From the NCBI GenBank assembly GCA_030434875.1, contig JAUISW010000001.1:3486001-3550000 (forward strand): a DNA stretch of 64,000 nucleotides, in the 5' to 3' direction. Of this stretch, positions 51,090-59,691 are shown in pieces (position 1 is the stretch's first letter; each line of letters starts with the position of its first letter). Under the pieces are notes generated by a model. That model was not told the origin of the DNA and searched no databases. It was given only the letters and a program-made list of their open reading frames with translations. Origin of the DNA: Lachnospiraceae bacterium C1.1 (lineage in GTDB: Bacteria; Bacillota; Clostridia; Lachnospirales; Lachnospiraceae). The position numbers and the translations under genes were made by a program.

Positions 51090-53429
51090 GTGGAAAGAAT
51101 ATTAATCAAGGATGCATATGAGAACAATTTGAAACATTTAGATGTTGAGATACCTCTGAATAAGTTCACCTGTGTGACGGGATGCTCAGGATGTGGAAAA
51201 TCCTCATTAGTGTTTGACACATTATATGCTGAAAGTCAAAGAGGTTTTCTTGAAGGTATGACAGGAAATATTTACAGTCAAAAACTGATGAATAAGCCTA
51301 AGGTAATGTCCATAGAAAACTTAAGACCAGCTCTAAACATTTCTCAAAACTATTACAATGTAAATCCCAGGTCAACAATTGGAACTATTACAGAGATATC
51401 GTATTATCTTCGCACTTTGTTCTCGTTGATTAATAGTAATACAGATATAATTGTCCCGGAGAATACTTTTTCATCTAATAATCCGAAATCATTTTGCCCA
51501 AATTGTAATGGGACAGGAATTGAAATGGTAGTTTCATCAGATTTATTGATCCCTGATCATAACAAAACGTTACGAGAAGGCGCCATTCTCTATTATAAGG
51601 GAGCACCGGAAAGTAAAGAACAGAAGTGCCTTGAGGCTATATGTGAGCATTATGATATTGACATTGATAAGAAATATTCAAAGTTAACAAAGAGGGAAAT
51701 AGATATTCTTTTATATACTGAAGAAGTGTTAAGGGTAAAAGTGTCTTATAAGGAAGGAAAAAGACGAAAACAGCATATTGTTTCACTTCAAGGAGTAATT
51801 CCTTTATTAAAGAATCAGATAAAAAATAGCAGTTCGATTACCCAAGCAACTCCGTATTCAAAGTATACCGCCACTACAGTTTGCCATGTTTGCAATGGAG
51901 CACGGTTAGGTAAAAATGCGTTAACATATACATTAGGAGGTATGAATTATAATGAGCTTGAGAGCTTAGAAGTAGAGTCATTATTATCATGGATAAAAGA
52001 ACTAAAAGATGAAAGAATAACAGCGGGGAATAAAGAACTAGTGAAGCAGCTGAAAGATAGTATTATTCAACGGCTTGAGTCACTGATAAAACTAAATGTG
52101 GGATATTTATGTTTGAATCGATCTGTTCCGTCACTTTCTGGAGGCGAGAGACAACGTGTAAGAATTGCTACGCAGTTAACATGCTCTTTGAAAGGATTAA
52201 TATATATATTGGATGAACCTTGTAAAGGTCTGCATCATAGAGATATTGTACGTATCATAGATGCTACAAAAAATCTTATAAAAAAAGGGAATACAGTTAT
52301 AGCTATTGAGCATAATAAGCAGTATATTTCGGAGTCTGATTATAAAATCGAGTTAGGTCCTGTCGGAGGCACTAAAGGTGGATATTTAATTAGCGCGGGA
52401 GAAACTAAAGATAAGGATAGTTTAAAACTTGTATTTAAGACTCCAATAGAGGCAAATGATTATTTTGGAATAAAAAATGTTGTTTTTAGAAATATATATC
52501 AACAGGATGCTGTATTTCCGATTGGTGGGATTACTTGTATTACAGGAGTATCTGGCTCTGGAAAAACTAGTTTAGCAATTGCTACTGCAGAAAGTCTGAA
52601 TAAAAATACAGCTAAGAAATATGGAGATATATATGGTGCAGAATCAATTAAGAGAATAATTACAGTAAATCAATCACCTATAGGAAAAACACCAAGATCT
52701 ACGGTTGTATCTTATTTGGAAATTTTTGATGAGATACGAACATTGTTTGCTAAAACAGATGCTGCCCAAAAATTAAAGTTGTCTCCTTCAATGTTTAGTA
52801 TGAATGTTAAAGGAGGAAGATGTGAATGCTGTCAGGGTACAGGACTTCAAAAAATAGAACTAAATTATCTTCCTAGTACGTATATTATATGCCCTGAATG
52901 TGAGGGGAAAAGATATAATGAAAAAATTCTCTCAGTATCATATAAAGGGAAAACAATACTTGATGTTTTGGAAACGCCTGTGTCAGAGATAATTGAGATG
53001 TTTGCCGATACAAAAAAGGTATATTCCGTTTTAGATAGTATGATTGAATTGGGGTTGGGATATCTGACATTGGGACAAATGTCCATGAACTTATCTGGAG
53101 GAGAGGCACAACGAATTAAGTTGGCGAAAGCTTTAGGCGCGGTGTCAGGTGGAAGAAGCTTATATATTCTTGATGAACCTACGTCAGGATTAAATGATAC
53201 GGATATAAAAAAATTTATTAAGGTATTGTTTTCTTTACAAGGTAAGGGAGAAACGATTCTTATTATTGAACATAACCTTGAGTTTATAGCAAAGGTGTCT
53301 GATTATATCATAGATTTTGGGTTAAAAGGAGGAAGCTTAGGAGGGAAGATTGTAGCACAAGGTAAACCTAGAGAAGTCTTTGAGAATAATGAATCGTCAT
53401 TGTATAAACTTGATGTTTTGAGTGAATAA
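51090..53429 (+). CDS. UvrA-like ABC ATPase of the RiPP cluster
   Basis: 779 aa, shorter than UvrA (about 940). Both ABC modules are present: Walker A CSGCGKSS near residue 31 and GVSGSGKTSLAIATAE near 495; signature loops LSGGERQRVRIA and LSGGEAQRIKLAKALG; Walker B YILDEPCKGLHHR and YILDEPTSGLND. Two zinc motifs (CPNCNGTGIE with CHVCNGARL; CECCQGTGLQ with CPECEGKRYN) are kept. The deletion is in the UvrB-interaction and insertion regions. UvrA paralogues in antibiotic clusters (DrrC-like) give self-resistance to DNA-binding drugs, so this may be an immunity factor. GTG 51090 follows AAGGAG. An alternative in-frame start at 51042 overlaps the orphan fragment. Confidence 0.9.
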   Translation: MERILIKDAYENNLKHLDVEIPLNKFTCVTGCSGCGKSSLVFDTLYAESQRGFLEGMTGNIYSQKLMNKPKVMSIENLRPALNISQNYYNVNPRSTIGTITEISYYLRTLFSLINSNTDIIVPENTFSSNNPKSFCPNCNGTGIEMVVSSDLLIPDHNKTLREGAILYYKGAPESKEQKCLEAICEHYDIDIDKKYSKLTKREIDILLYTEEVLRVKVSYKEGKRRKQHIVSLQGVIPLLKNQIKNSSSITQATPYSKYTATTVCHVCNGARLGKNALTYTLGGMNYNELESLEVESLLSWIKELKDERITAGNKELVKQLKDSIIQRLESLIKLNVGYLCLNRSVPSLSGGERQRVRIATQLTCSLKGLIYILDEPCKGLHHRDIVRIIDATKNLIKKGNTVIAIEHNKQYISESDYKIELGPVGGTKGGYLISAGETKDKDSLKLVFKTPIEANDYFGIKNVVFRNIYQQDAVFPIGGITCITGVSGSGKTSLAIATAESLNKNTAKKYGDIYGAESIKRIITVNQSPIGKTPRSTVVSYLEIFDEIRTLFAKTDAAQKLKLSPSMFSMNVKGGRCECCQGTGLQKIELNYLPSTYIICPECEGKRYNEKILSVSYKGKTILDVLETPVSEIIEMFADTKKVYSVLDSMIELGLGYLTLGQMSMNLSGGEAQRIKLAKALGAVSGGRSLYILDEPTSGLNDTDIKKFIKVLFSLQGKGETILIIEHNLEFIAKVSDYIIDFGLKGGSLGGKIVAQGKPREVFENNESSLYKLDVLSE

Positions 53430-53446
53430 AAAGTACGGAGAAAATA

Positions 53447-54496
53447 ATGGAAGAAAATAGTATTATTAACCAATGTTCAATAGTCTTAACTAGAAACTGT
53501 AACCTTCGCTGCAGTTTTTGTTATGTGAAAGACGCAGGTTATTGTCCAAGTGAATCAATTAGTTACAATAACTTAAAAAAGATAGTTGATTTTTGCAGCG
53601 ATGCGAGTGTTAAGTATATTTTCTTTACCGGAGGAGAACCTTTATTGTATCCTCATCTTAAAGATATTTTAAGATATATTAAAGAAAAAAGGCATTCTAT
53701 AACAACTGCTGTGGCATCTAATGGAATCCTTCTTGAGGATAAGAAGTTTTGTAGAGAGCTTATTGATAGTGGTTTAGATTATATTGATATATCAATGAAG
53801 GGGAAAACGCAAGAGGAATGGGTGAATTTTACAGGATATGATGGCTGTGTTAAACAGCAGAGTGGTATAAGAAATTTATCTGAAATGCAAGTGGATTTTA
53901 CGTGTTCCATGGTGGTAACATTGGAAAATGTATTTTCAGTGTGTGATATTGTTCGGCTTGCATTTGAAAATGGAGCAAAACAATTCTCATTTACTTTTGT
54001 TATTGATAATAACAAAAGTAATAATGAGAATGGAGATTATTTGAGTAGTCATAATCCGTTTAGATTGATTGAATTGTTTATTTCACAGATAGAAGAATTG
54101 AATTCTATAACAGATGATTGGTGGATTGAATATAGCTTTCCTCTTTGTGTTTATACAGAAAAACAACTAAATTTGTTAAAAGGAAGGTTGGCATCTCCTT
54201 GTCAAATACATAAAAAAAATGCGATAACTGTTGATACCCAGATGAATCTATTGCCTTGTGATATGTATTTTGATAGAAAAATTGGGAGGATAGGAGAAGA
54301 TTTTAATAGTATTGAAGAATTTAATGAATGGAGAAAGCATGGAACATATAAGGAGACAATAGATGAAATAAGTCATAGACCTTCTGATACTTGCCTTGGC
54401 TGCACGCATTTAGATGATTGTTTTGGTGGATGTCCAGTCTTATGGAATAATTATTCTTTCGACGATCTATGCTCTTATAAGAGGAGCCAAGAATAA
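53447..54496 (+). CDS. Second radical SAM/SPASM maturase
   Basis: 349 aa. Radical SAM CxxxCxxC is Cys18, Cys22, Cys25 (LTRNCNLRCSFCYVKDAG), followed by FFTGGEPLLYP. The SPASM region has LASPCQIHKKNAITVDTQMN, then LLPCDMYF and SDTCLGCTHLDDCFGGCPVL. It lacks the N-terminal recognition domain of the first enzyme and may rely on that protein for precursor binding or carry out a later step. It starts 17 nt after the UvrA-like gene, so they share an operon. No peptidase or exporter follows. Confidence 0.9.
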   Translation: MEENSIINQCSIVLTRNCNLRCSFCYVKDAGYCPSESISYNNLKKIVDFCSDASVKYIFFTGGEPLLYPHLKDILRYIKEKRHSITTAVASNGILLEDKKFCRELIDSGLDYIDISMKGKTQEEWVNFTGYDGCVKQQSGIRNLSEMQVDFTCSMVVTLENVFSVCDIVRLAFENGAKQFSFTFVIDNNKSNNENGDYLSSHNPFRLIELFISQIEELNSITDDWWIEYSFPLCVYTEKQLNLLKGRLASPCQIHKKNAITVDTQMNLLPCDMYFDRKIGRIGEDFNSIEEFNEWRKHGTYKETIDEISHRPSDTCLGCTHLDDCFGGCPVLWNNYSFDDLCSYKRSQE

Positions 54497-54517
54497 TTAT
54501 ATTCAATTGAAAAAGGC

Positions 54518-54799
54518 CTAATCAAACCCAAGCTTCCACTGAGATCTATATATAAAGTAGTATAATCGCACATATTTCTTATAGCCCAGAACATCTATCT
54601 TGCATTCATAGATATTTGTGCCGCGTGAGACGTAGAGACAGTCTTTGGTCGTGTAAGCTCCGTCTACTTCATTTAGTTTGTATCCTTTTATCGTGAATCG
54701 CTGATAGGCTCCGTCTTCATCGAGAATTTGAAATCTCAGGGGAATGATGGATCCATCGGATTTGTGTTCGAATATTACATCAACTTTATTTATAACCAT
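54518..54799 (-). CDS. Hypothetical protein, 93 aa
   Basis: Small beta-rich protein, MVINKVDVIFEHKSDGSIIP, then LRFQILDEDGAYQRFTIKGY and LGYKKYVRLYYFIYRSQWKL. No membrane segment or signal. It lies 17 nt after the XRE gene on the same strand and is convergent with the RiPP operon. Family not recognised by name; similar short proteins occur in many Clostridia. Confidence 0.65.
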   Translation of the reverse strand: MVINKVDVIFEHKSDGSIIPLRFQILDEDGAYQRFTIKGYKLNEVDGAYTTKDCLYVSRGTNIYECKIDVLGYKKYVRLYYFIYRSQWKLGFD

Positions 54800-54816
54800 A
54801 ACAATACCTGAGCCTT

Positions 54817-55062
54817 TTAGAAAAATGATCTTGGAATAAAATATGACGCTGCCGGAACTTGATCGGCAGCAACGTCATATAGAATTTCCATGGAAACTTC
54901 CAAATATTTACTGAGCCTGATCGCAACATCAAGGCGTGGATCCTGCTTCCCGTTTTCGTACCGGGAGAGAGAATCCTTGCTGATAGAGAGTGCATCAGCT
55001 ACTTCTTTTTGGGTGAGTCCTTTACTCATACGTATTTCTCGAAGATGATTTATAACTGACAT
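54817..55062 (-). CDS. XRE-family HTH regulator
   Basis: 81 aa, essentially a single Cro/C1 helix-turn-helix: LREIRMSKGLTQKEVADALS, ISKDSLSRYENGKQDPRLDV, then AIRLSKYLEVSMEILYDVA. SD GGGGAGG lies about 11 nt upstream of ATG 55062. It lies immediately downstream of the S24-type repressor on the same strand and probably forms one regulatory operon with it and the 93-aa gene. Confidence 0.9.
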   Translation of the reverse strand: MSVINHLREIRMSKGLTQKEVADALSISKDSLSRYENGKQDPRLDVAIRLSKYLEVSMEILYDVAADQVPAASYFIPRSFF

Positions 55063-55098
55063 ATATATAACCTCCCCGATTGAAACGAAATAAATACG

Positions 55099-55839
55099 TT
55101 AGCTTAGTACGCGCCCGAAAGTCCGGAAGGAATCGCTTTCCTTGATTATTATGGGGGCGTATTCTTTATTAAATGATATGAGCTGAGCCTGGTGATTTTC
55201 ATAATGAAGCTGCTTGCAGTAGCATTCGCCGTTCAGCTCGAAAATGCCTATCTGACCTTCTTCAAGAGTTTCCTGCTGATGAACCCAGACAATCTGTCCG
55301 TCTATATATCTTGGCTGCATACTGTTACCGGTGATCCGGACACCAAAGTCTGCATCTGCAGGAATGTTATTGTCTTTACGATCCACTTCTTCATATGCTT
55401 CATTCGCAAGGAAGTTTCCGAGACTGGCAGAAACAGGGTTTTCATATACTCTTATGAAAGATGCCTGTGCCGGGAAGTCTACGATCTGGGAAGAATCTGC
55501 TTCATATAAAACAGGAGCTTCTTTCAGATACTCACCGTTGTTGTATCCCTCCAACAGAGAAATATAATCCATCACTTTTTTGCGGCCTTCTTCATTAAGA
55601 TTTTTTATCGGATTGTAGCTGTTCTCACCGAAATATGCTTCCATCACGTCAGGAACCTTCAGAATCTTACATATATTTAAGAAGACAGTGACACTGGGTT
55701 CACAGACATTCTTTTCCCAGGTGGATATGGAGCGGAATCCGATTTCGATTCCGTTCTTTTTTAGTTCTTCAGCGAGCTTTGGCTGTGTAAGTCCTGCCTT
55801 TTTGCGGAATGAGGCTAGGAGTTCTCCTACATCTTTTAT
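55099..55839 (-). CDS. XRE/S24 LexA-like repressor, non-ATG start
   Basis: About 247 aa. The first region is an HTH (DVGELLASFRKKAGLTQPKL, then GFRSISTWEKNVCEPSVTVF). The C-terminal S24 peptidase-like domain has GVRITGNSMQPRYIDGQIVW with the nucleophile Ser and ECYCKQLHYEN with the Lys base, so autocleavage is possible. No ATG, GTG or TTG precedes the HTH. The frame opens after TGA, and GAGGG lies 8 nt before ATA 55839 (ATC 55842 is the alternative). A later GTG at 55647 would remove the whole DNA-binding domain. Confidence 0.8.
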   Translation of the reverse strand: MKDVGELLASFRKKAGLTQPKLAEELKKNGIEIGFRSISTWEKNVCEPSVTVFLNICKILKVPDVMEAYFGENSYNPIKNLNEEGRKKVMDYISLLEGYNNGEYLKEAPVLYEADSSQIVDFPAQASFIRVYENPVSASLGNFLANEAYEEVDRKDNNIPADADFGVRITGNSMQPRYIDGQIVWVHQQETLEEGQIGIFELNGECYCKQLHYENHQAQLISFNKEYAPIIIKESDSFRTFGRVLS

Positions 55840-55978
55840 GATGTGACCCTCTTTTCTATCTCTAAATAGGTTAGATTTTCATACGTACAGAATACCATTT
55901 AAATCTCAGAAATACAAATAATTTGGACAAAATCGACACAAGTGACTATTGAAGTATAAAAAATTGGAGATACTATAA

Positions 55979-56131
55979 ATGCAAGATTGTTCCTGTGATA
56001 ATACATCACGGATAAATCCTACTTTAGATTTACATTGCACTGTCAAAGAAATTGAGAAGGAGGTATTTACGGATGAAAAGAAAAGTATCGGGAATGAAGG
56101 AGAGAACTGGTCGCTGATGCGTTTTAGGTGA
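55979..56131 (+). CDS. Small protein divergent from the S24 repressor, 50 aa
   Basis: ATG 55979 with GGAGA about 9 nt upstream, ending TGA 56129-56131. It begins MQDCSCDNTSRINPTLDLHC and continues with an acidic stretch (KEIEKEVFTDEKKSIGNEGE). Two Cys lie close to the start. It is divergent from the repressor and could be its target gene. A second overlapping frame with a strong SD (AAGGAGG, ATG 56073) encodes only 14 codons. Confidence 0.45.
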   Translation: MQDCSCDNTSRINPTLDLHCTVKEIEKEVFTDEKKSIGNEGENWSLMRFR

Positions 56132-56313
56132 TCGGTTCCCTTCCGGTAATCGCGGGTGTGACTGCGGTTTAGTTACAGTTTCTAAGATCAGCAATCGGAG
56201 CGTCCTTCGCTACCTCGTTCCGGTAATCAGACTTGAGAAGGTTCTCCCTTATCCCAATCAAGTACAGTTCGAGCTTATTGGATTTGTACAACGGGAAAGT
56301 GGGGATCGAGTAA

Positions 56314-56523
56314 ATGATAATTGAAAAAGGAAAAGTAGATTTTTATTGCAGACGATGCAGGAAGTCGCTGCATCTGACTTATGAATTTACCGGAGATATG
56401 GAATCGCCGGTAATGTCGAATGTTACAATGAAATGTCCGTACTGCACTAGGGCATTGGAGTTTAAGGGTATTAAAGAACGGCATCTTACAGGATGCAGGA
56501 AGAACAATAAGTATTACATATAG
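56314..56523 (+). CDS. Zinc-ribbon-like small protein, 69 aa
   Basis: Short protein with CRRC near residue 12 and CPYC near residue 41 (DFYCRRCRKSLHLTYEFTGD; MKCPYCTRALEFKGIKE), spaced as the two knuckles of a zinc ribbon. It is basic at the C-terminus. A GGGG-rich sequence lies at some distance before the ATG. It could bind nucleic acid or a protein; no partner is indicated by context. Confidence 0.65.
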   Translation: MIIEKGKVDFYCRRCRKSLHLTYEFTGDMESPVMSNVTMKCPYCTRALEFKGIKERHLTGCRKNNKYYI

Positions 56524-56600
56524 AGATACACAATTTCATTAAGGCATCATGATACTGGAGACTCCGGAGAAGATATTTTTGCCGGACTAAAGCCATCCTA

Positions 56601-56658
56601 AAGACGCATGAAAAGGAAAATCGGTTGACACCGGGATTTCTTCTCATGCGTCTTTTTT
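56601..56658 (+). terminator. Rho-independent terminator
   Basis: AAGACGCATGA and TCATGCGTCTT enclose a loop with its own inner stem (GAAAATC / GGATTTC), followed by TTTTTT. Confidence 0.82.
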
Positions 56659-56682
56659 GTTGAAATAGAGAAGAATCTCCTA

Positions 56683-57087
56683 ATTTCTACGTTTCCGTTT
56701 TACACATTGGAAGGCTGGAATATGAATCCGCCGGATACTTCGGAGCTTCCTTTGAAGGGTGATACTGTCATTGGCAATGATGTGTGGATCGGACAGAATT
56801 CAGTTATACTTCCGGGGGTTAATATCGGAGACGGTGCAATTATCGGTGCCAACAGTGTTGTCGGAAGTGATGTGAATCCATATGCCATTGTGGTGGGTAA
56901 TCCTGCAAAGGTTTTGAGGAAGCGATTTGATAATGAGCTGATAGATTTGATGCTGAAATTCAAATGGTGGGATAAAAGTATTGAGGAAATAGATTCTTTG
57001 ATTCCTATTTTGACTTGCAGTGATCTTGAAAAAGTAAAAACGGAGTTGAAGGCAAGACTCCAATTTTTTGATCAAAACAAATCATAA
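56683..57087 (+). pseudogene. Vat/CatB-type hexapeptide acetyltransferase, N-terminus missing
   Basis: The open frame carries ISTFPFYTLEGW, PLKGDTVIGNDVWIGQNSVI, NIGDGAIIGANSVVGSDVNP and YAIVVGNPAKVLRKRFDNEL, the C-terminal two thirds of a xenobiotic acetyltransferase of the streptogramin or chloramphenicol class. The usual first 80 or so residues, with the catalytic His, are absent because the frame begins right after a terminator. The frame starts around 56683; TTG 56707 would be the first possible start. Probably inactive. Confidence 0.82.
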
Positions 57088-57103
57088 TTTGAAAGTGATA
57101 AAC

Positions 57104-57361
57104 ATGAATAAATTTGAGATTATAAAGAAATATATCGATGAGTACGATTATTGGGGATTGCTTGCCGGTCATGCACCAAATGACGAATTTGATAGTTACT
57201 CTAAACAACTGTCAGAAATTATTACTGAGAAGGATTCGGTTGAAGATATTGCAAGTTTGATAGCGAGCATCATGGACAAATCGTTTGGAGAAGAAATAAC
57301 CCCAAAGAAGTTTATTACTACTGCGGATAAAATAAAAAAAGCATTATATGAGCAGGAGTAG
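57104..57361 (+). CDS. DUF1871 family protein
   Basis: 85 aa, MNKFEIIKKYIDEYDYWGLL then AGHAPNDEFDSYSKQLSEII and IASIMDKSFGEEITPKKFIT. The order helix, (W)GLLxxxAPxDEY, helix and Fxxx(F)G is the DUF1871 pattern; its function is unknown. Weak SD. It stands 16 nt after the truncated acetyltransferase and may share its transcript. Confidence 0.8.
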   Translation: MNKFEIIKKYIDEYDYWGLLAGHAPNDEFDSYSKQLSEIITEKDSVEDIASLIASIMDKSFGEEITPKKFITTADKIKKALYEQE

Positions 57362-57426
57362 AAACGCTTAAATTCAAGCATGGTGGGCTGATTTAATGGC
57401 AGAATAGATATTGGGAGAAGAATGAT

Positions 57427-57921
57427 ATGTTTGGATTGAGGCCTTATAAAAGAGAAGATGCAGATACTATTATTTCTTGGAGTCAAGATGAGAGAGCCTT
57501 TTATCAATGGAGCGCCGGAGTGATGGGCGCTTATCCAATTACGCAGGAAGAATTTAGATTCGTGGATTCATTGATGGCTTTTACTGCATTTGACGAAGAA
57601 AAGACAGTAGGATTTTTTACACTAAGAAATCCAAGGGGCAAGATAGATGAGCTTCGTATCGGTTTTGTAATCATTGATCCACAACTAAGAGGACTTGGGA
57701 AAGGAAAAGAAATGCTTAAGCTTGCACTTAAGTATGCCTTTGAAGTTTATGGAGCAAAGAGAGTATCACTGGGAGTATTTGAAAATAATGAGCAAGCTTA
57801 TTATTGCTATAAATCAGCGGGATTTGAAGAGGTTATTCTTGATGAAATAGAAATGTATCAAGTTCTTAATGAAGAATGGAAATGCAAAGAAATGGCGATA
57901 GAACGCTATATAGGTGATTAA
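57427..57921 (+). CDS. GNAT family N-acetyltransferase (RimJ/RimL-like)
   Basis: 164 aa: LRPYKREDADTIISWSQDER at the start, then FFTLRNPRGKIDELRIGFVI, IDPQLRGLGKGKEMLKLALK with the acetyl-CoA loop RGLGKG, and NEQAYYCYKSAGFEEV. The layout fits the RimJ/RimL-type subgroup. SD GGGAGAAG before ATG. Its substrate is unknown. The next gene, 39 nt downstream, is a second acetyltransferase, suggesting a small accessory operon. Confidence 0.9.
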   Translation: MFGLRPYKREDADTIISWSQDERAFYQWSAGVMGAYPITQEEFRFVDSLMAFTAFDEEKTVGFFTLRNPRGKIDELRIGFVIIDPQLRGLGKGKEMLKLALKYAFEVYGAKRVSLGVFENNEQAYYCYKSAGFEEVILDEIEMYQVLNEEWKCKEMAIERYIGD

Positions 57922-57960
57922 AACGTGGCATGAATAACTTTAAAATAATAGGTAATTGAT

Positions 57961-58425
57961 ATGGACTATGTTATTGCAACTGATAGAGATATTGATATTC
58001 TAACAGTTTCACGTATTGAGGTATTAAGAGCTGCTAATCTGCTTGATGAAAATGCTGATATGACAGAGGTGGAAGTGGAATCCAGGAACTATTACAAAAA
58101 AGCATTATCTGATGGATCACATGTGGCAGTATTAGTAAAGGATGGCGATAATATTATTGGTGCCGGTGGAATAAGCTACTATGAAGTGATGCCGACATAT
58201 CATAATCCGAGCGGAAAGAAAGCTTATATAATGAATATGTACACTAAGCCGGAGTACAGGAGACAAGGTATTGCATATAAGACGTTGGATATATTGGTAA
58301 AAGATGCAAGATCAAGAGGCATTACCCAGATTTCACTTGAAGCAACAGAGATGGGCAGACCTCTATATGAAAAATATGGTTTCTCACAGATGACATCGGA
58401 GATGGAATTGTCGTATGAAGGATAG
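57961..58425 (+). CDS. GNAT family N-acetyltransferase, paralogue of 10187-10645
   Basis: 154 aa with the same blocks as the 10.2-kb copy: SRIEVLRAANLLDENADMTE, AGGISYYEVMPTYHNPSGKK, YTKPEYRRQGIAYKTLDILV with the RRQGIA loop, and LYEKYGFSQMTSEMEL. Similarity covers the full length. The two copies lie 47 kb apart in opposite directions. The SD here is weak (GGTAAT). Confidence 0.9.
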   Translation: MDYVIATDRDIDILTVSRIEVLRAANLLDENADMTEVEVESRNYYKKALSDGSHVAVLVKDGDNIIGAGGISYYEVMPTYHNPSGKKAYIMNMYTKPEYRRQGIAYKTLDILVKDARSRGITQISLEATEMGRPLYEKYGFSQMTSEMELSYEG

Positions 58426-58430
58426 AACAA

Positions 58431-58706
58431 ATGAAACATGATAAAGTCGACATTAGCTGGTGGACGGTTGAAAATAGAGAAATAAAACTCACAGATAAGG
58501 CTCCTGATTGGTTGATTAAGGAAATGGAGCATTATGAGGAAGTATATAGAAAGTTTGACGAGAAAATGAAGGATTATTTTGCATATGATGGTCCTACACC
58601 AAATCTTCGACATCCTGTGATTGATAGACTATCAGAAGAGGAATTTGAGCTATTAGATGAAATTTTAAGGGATGATGTGGGGGAAGGAAAACATTTGAAT
58701 AGATAG
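58431..58706 (+). CDS. Hypothetical protein, 91 aa
   Basis: Acidic helical protein, MKHDKVDISWWTVENREIKL, then APDWLIKEMEHYEEVYRKFD and HPVIDRLSEEEFELLDEILR. No membrane segment and no recognised family. It starts 5 nt after the acetyltransferase and is probably translated from the same message (GGATAGA upstream). Confidence 0.6.
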   Translation: MKHDKVDISWWTVENREIKLTDKAPDWLIKEMEHYEEVYRKFDEKMKDYFAYDGPTPNLRHPVIDRLSEEEFELLDEILRDDVGEGKHLNR

Positions 58707-58726
58707 GGTGTTTTTTGATAAATGTA

Positions 58727-58755
58727 TTGCTGTTGTACGTACAAATTGCTATAAT
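58727..58755 (+). promoter_or_regulatory. RelBE promoter with palindromic operator
   Basis: TTGCTG, a 17-nt spacer and TATAAT. The spacer contains the perfect 12-bp palindrome TTGTACGTACAA (58733-58744), a likely RelB operator. Confidence 0.78.
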
Positions 58756-58781
58756 GTAATTACGAAAGGAGCGTGATTTAT

Positions 58782-59090
58782 ATGGCAGCTAAATCAGCAA
58801 ATGTATATGCGAGAATAGAACCGGATGTTAAAGAAGAAGCTGAAAGAATTTTGACAATGCTCGGTATTCCGACTTCAAATGCAATAAATATGTTTTACAA
58901 GCAGATCATATTAAATAACGGACTTCCATTTGATGTTAAGATACCTTCGTCAAGACCTGCAGATATTACAAAAATGAGCAAGGCAAAACTTAATGCTGAA
59001 CTTGAGAAAGGTTATTCAGATATGCTTGAAGGAAAAACAAAGCCCGTAAAAAAAGCTTTTGCAGATATCCGTAAGGAATATGGTATATGA
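58782..59090 (+). CDS. relB: RelB/DinJ-family antitoxin
   Basis: 102 aa: a ribbon-helix-helix N-terminus (SANVYARIEPDVKEEAERIL, TMLGIPTSNAINMFYKQIIL, then NNGLPFDVKIP) as in DinJ/RelB antitoxins, and a charged C-terminal tail that should wrap the toxin. ATG 58782 has AAAGGAGC about 11 nt upstream; an in-frame GTG at 58773 is closer but less like the family start. The RelE-type gene overlaps it by 4 nt, so expression is coupled. Confidence 0.92.
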   Translation: MAAKSANVYARIEPDVKEEAERILTMLGIPTSNAINMFYKQIILNNGLPFDVKIPSSRPADITKMSKAKLNAELEKGYSDMLEGKTKPVKKAFADIRKEYGI

Positions 59091-59428
59091 AATATGAAGT
59101 AGTTACCACAGCTCAGGCAGATGATGATCTTCGTGATATATATGAACATATAGCTTTTGAGTTGCTTGCACCGGAAAATGCAGCCGGTCAGCTCGATAGG
59201 ATTGAAGAAGCTGCAGTATCCTTGGAAGATTTTCCGGATAGATACAGATTGTATGAAGATGAGCCTTGGCACAGCAGAGGACTTAGGGTATTGCCTGTAG
59301 ATAATTATGTTATATTCTACATAGTAAAAGATGATACGAGAGTCGTAACGATAATACGAATAATGTATTGTGGAAGAAATATAGATAAACAATTGAATCT
59401 TTTCACCGATTATGATGAAAATGATTAA
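59087..59428 (+). CDS. relE: RelE/ParE-family toxin
   Basis: 113 aa, starting ATG 59087 within the antitoxin stop. The pattern YEVVTTAQADDDLRDIYEHI, SLEDFPDRYRLYEDEPWHSR, GLRVLPVDNYVIFYIVKDDT, VVTIIRIMYCGRNID is that of the ParE/RelE fold. The Arg and Tyr positions near the end are those used by mRNA-cleaving RelE enzymes or gyrase-binding ParE toxins; which activity applies cannot be told. Confidence 0.9.
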   Translation: MKYEVVTTAQADDDLRDIYEHIAFELLAPENAAGQLDRIEEAAVSLEDFPDRYRLYEDEPWHSRGLRVLPVDNYVIFYIVKDDTRVVTIIRIMYCGRNIDKQLNLFTDYDEND

Positions 59429-59617
59429 CATAAATAGTTTACATAAATAATGCTGTCCACCAATTGTCTAACTCCAGTCCACCTGCGGTCTACCATTTGT
59501 CCATTTACGGCTAAAAAACGGATGTTATACTTATAATGAACCAAGAAAAGGCAAGGAGAAAAAACTTGAATTTTTTGGTTCATTCTTTTGCAAAAAAAAG
59601 GTAAATATTTCAACATG

Positions 59618-59665
59618 AAGCGTCAGCTTATAGCTCATAAATTTGCTATAAGTATGACGCTTTTC
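59618..59665 (+). terminator. Hairpin terminator
   Basis: AAGCGTCA..GCTTATAGC pairs with GCTATAAG..TGACGCTT, followed by TT, C and T residues. It separates RelBE from the next, broken gene. Confidence 0.72.
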
Positions 59666-59691
59666 TTATGCGAAAACTTGGAGGTACGAGC

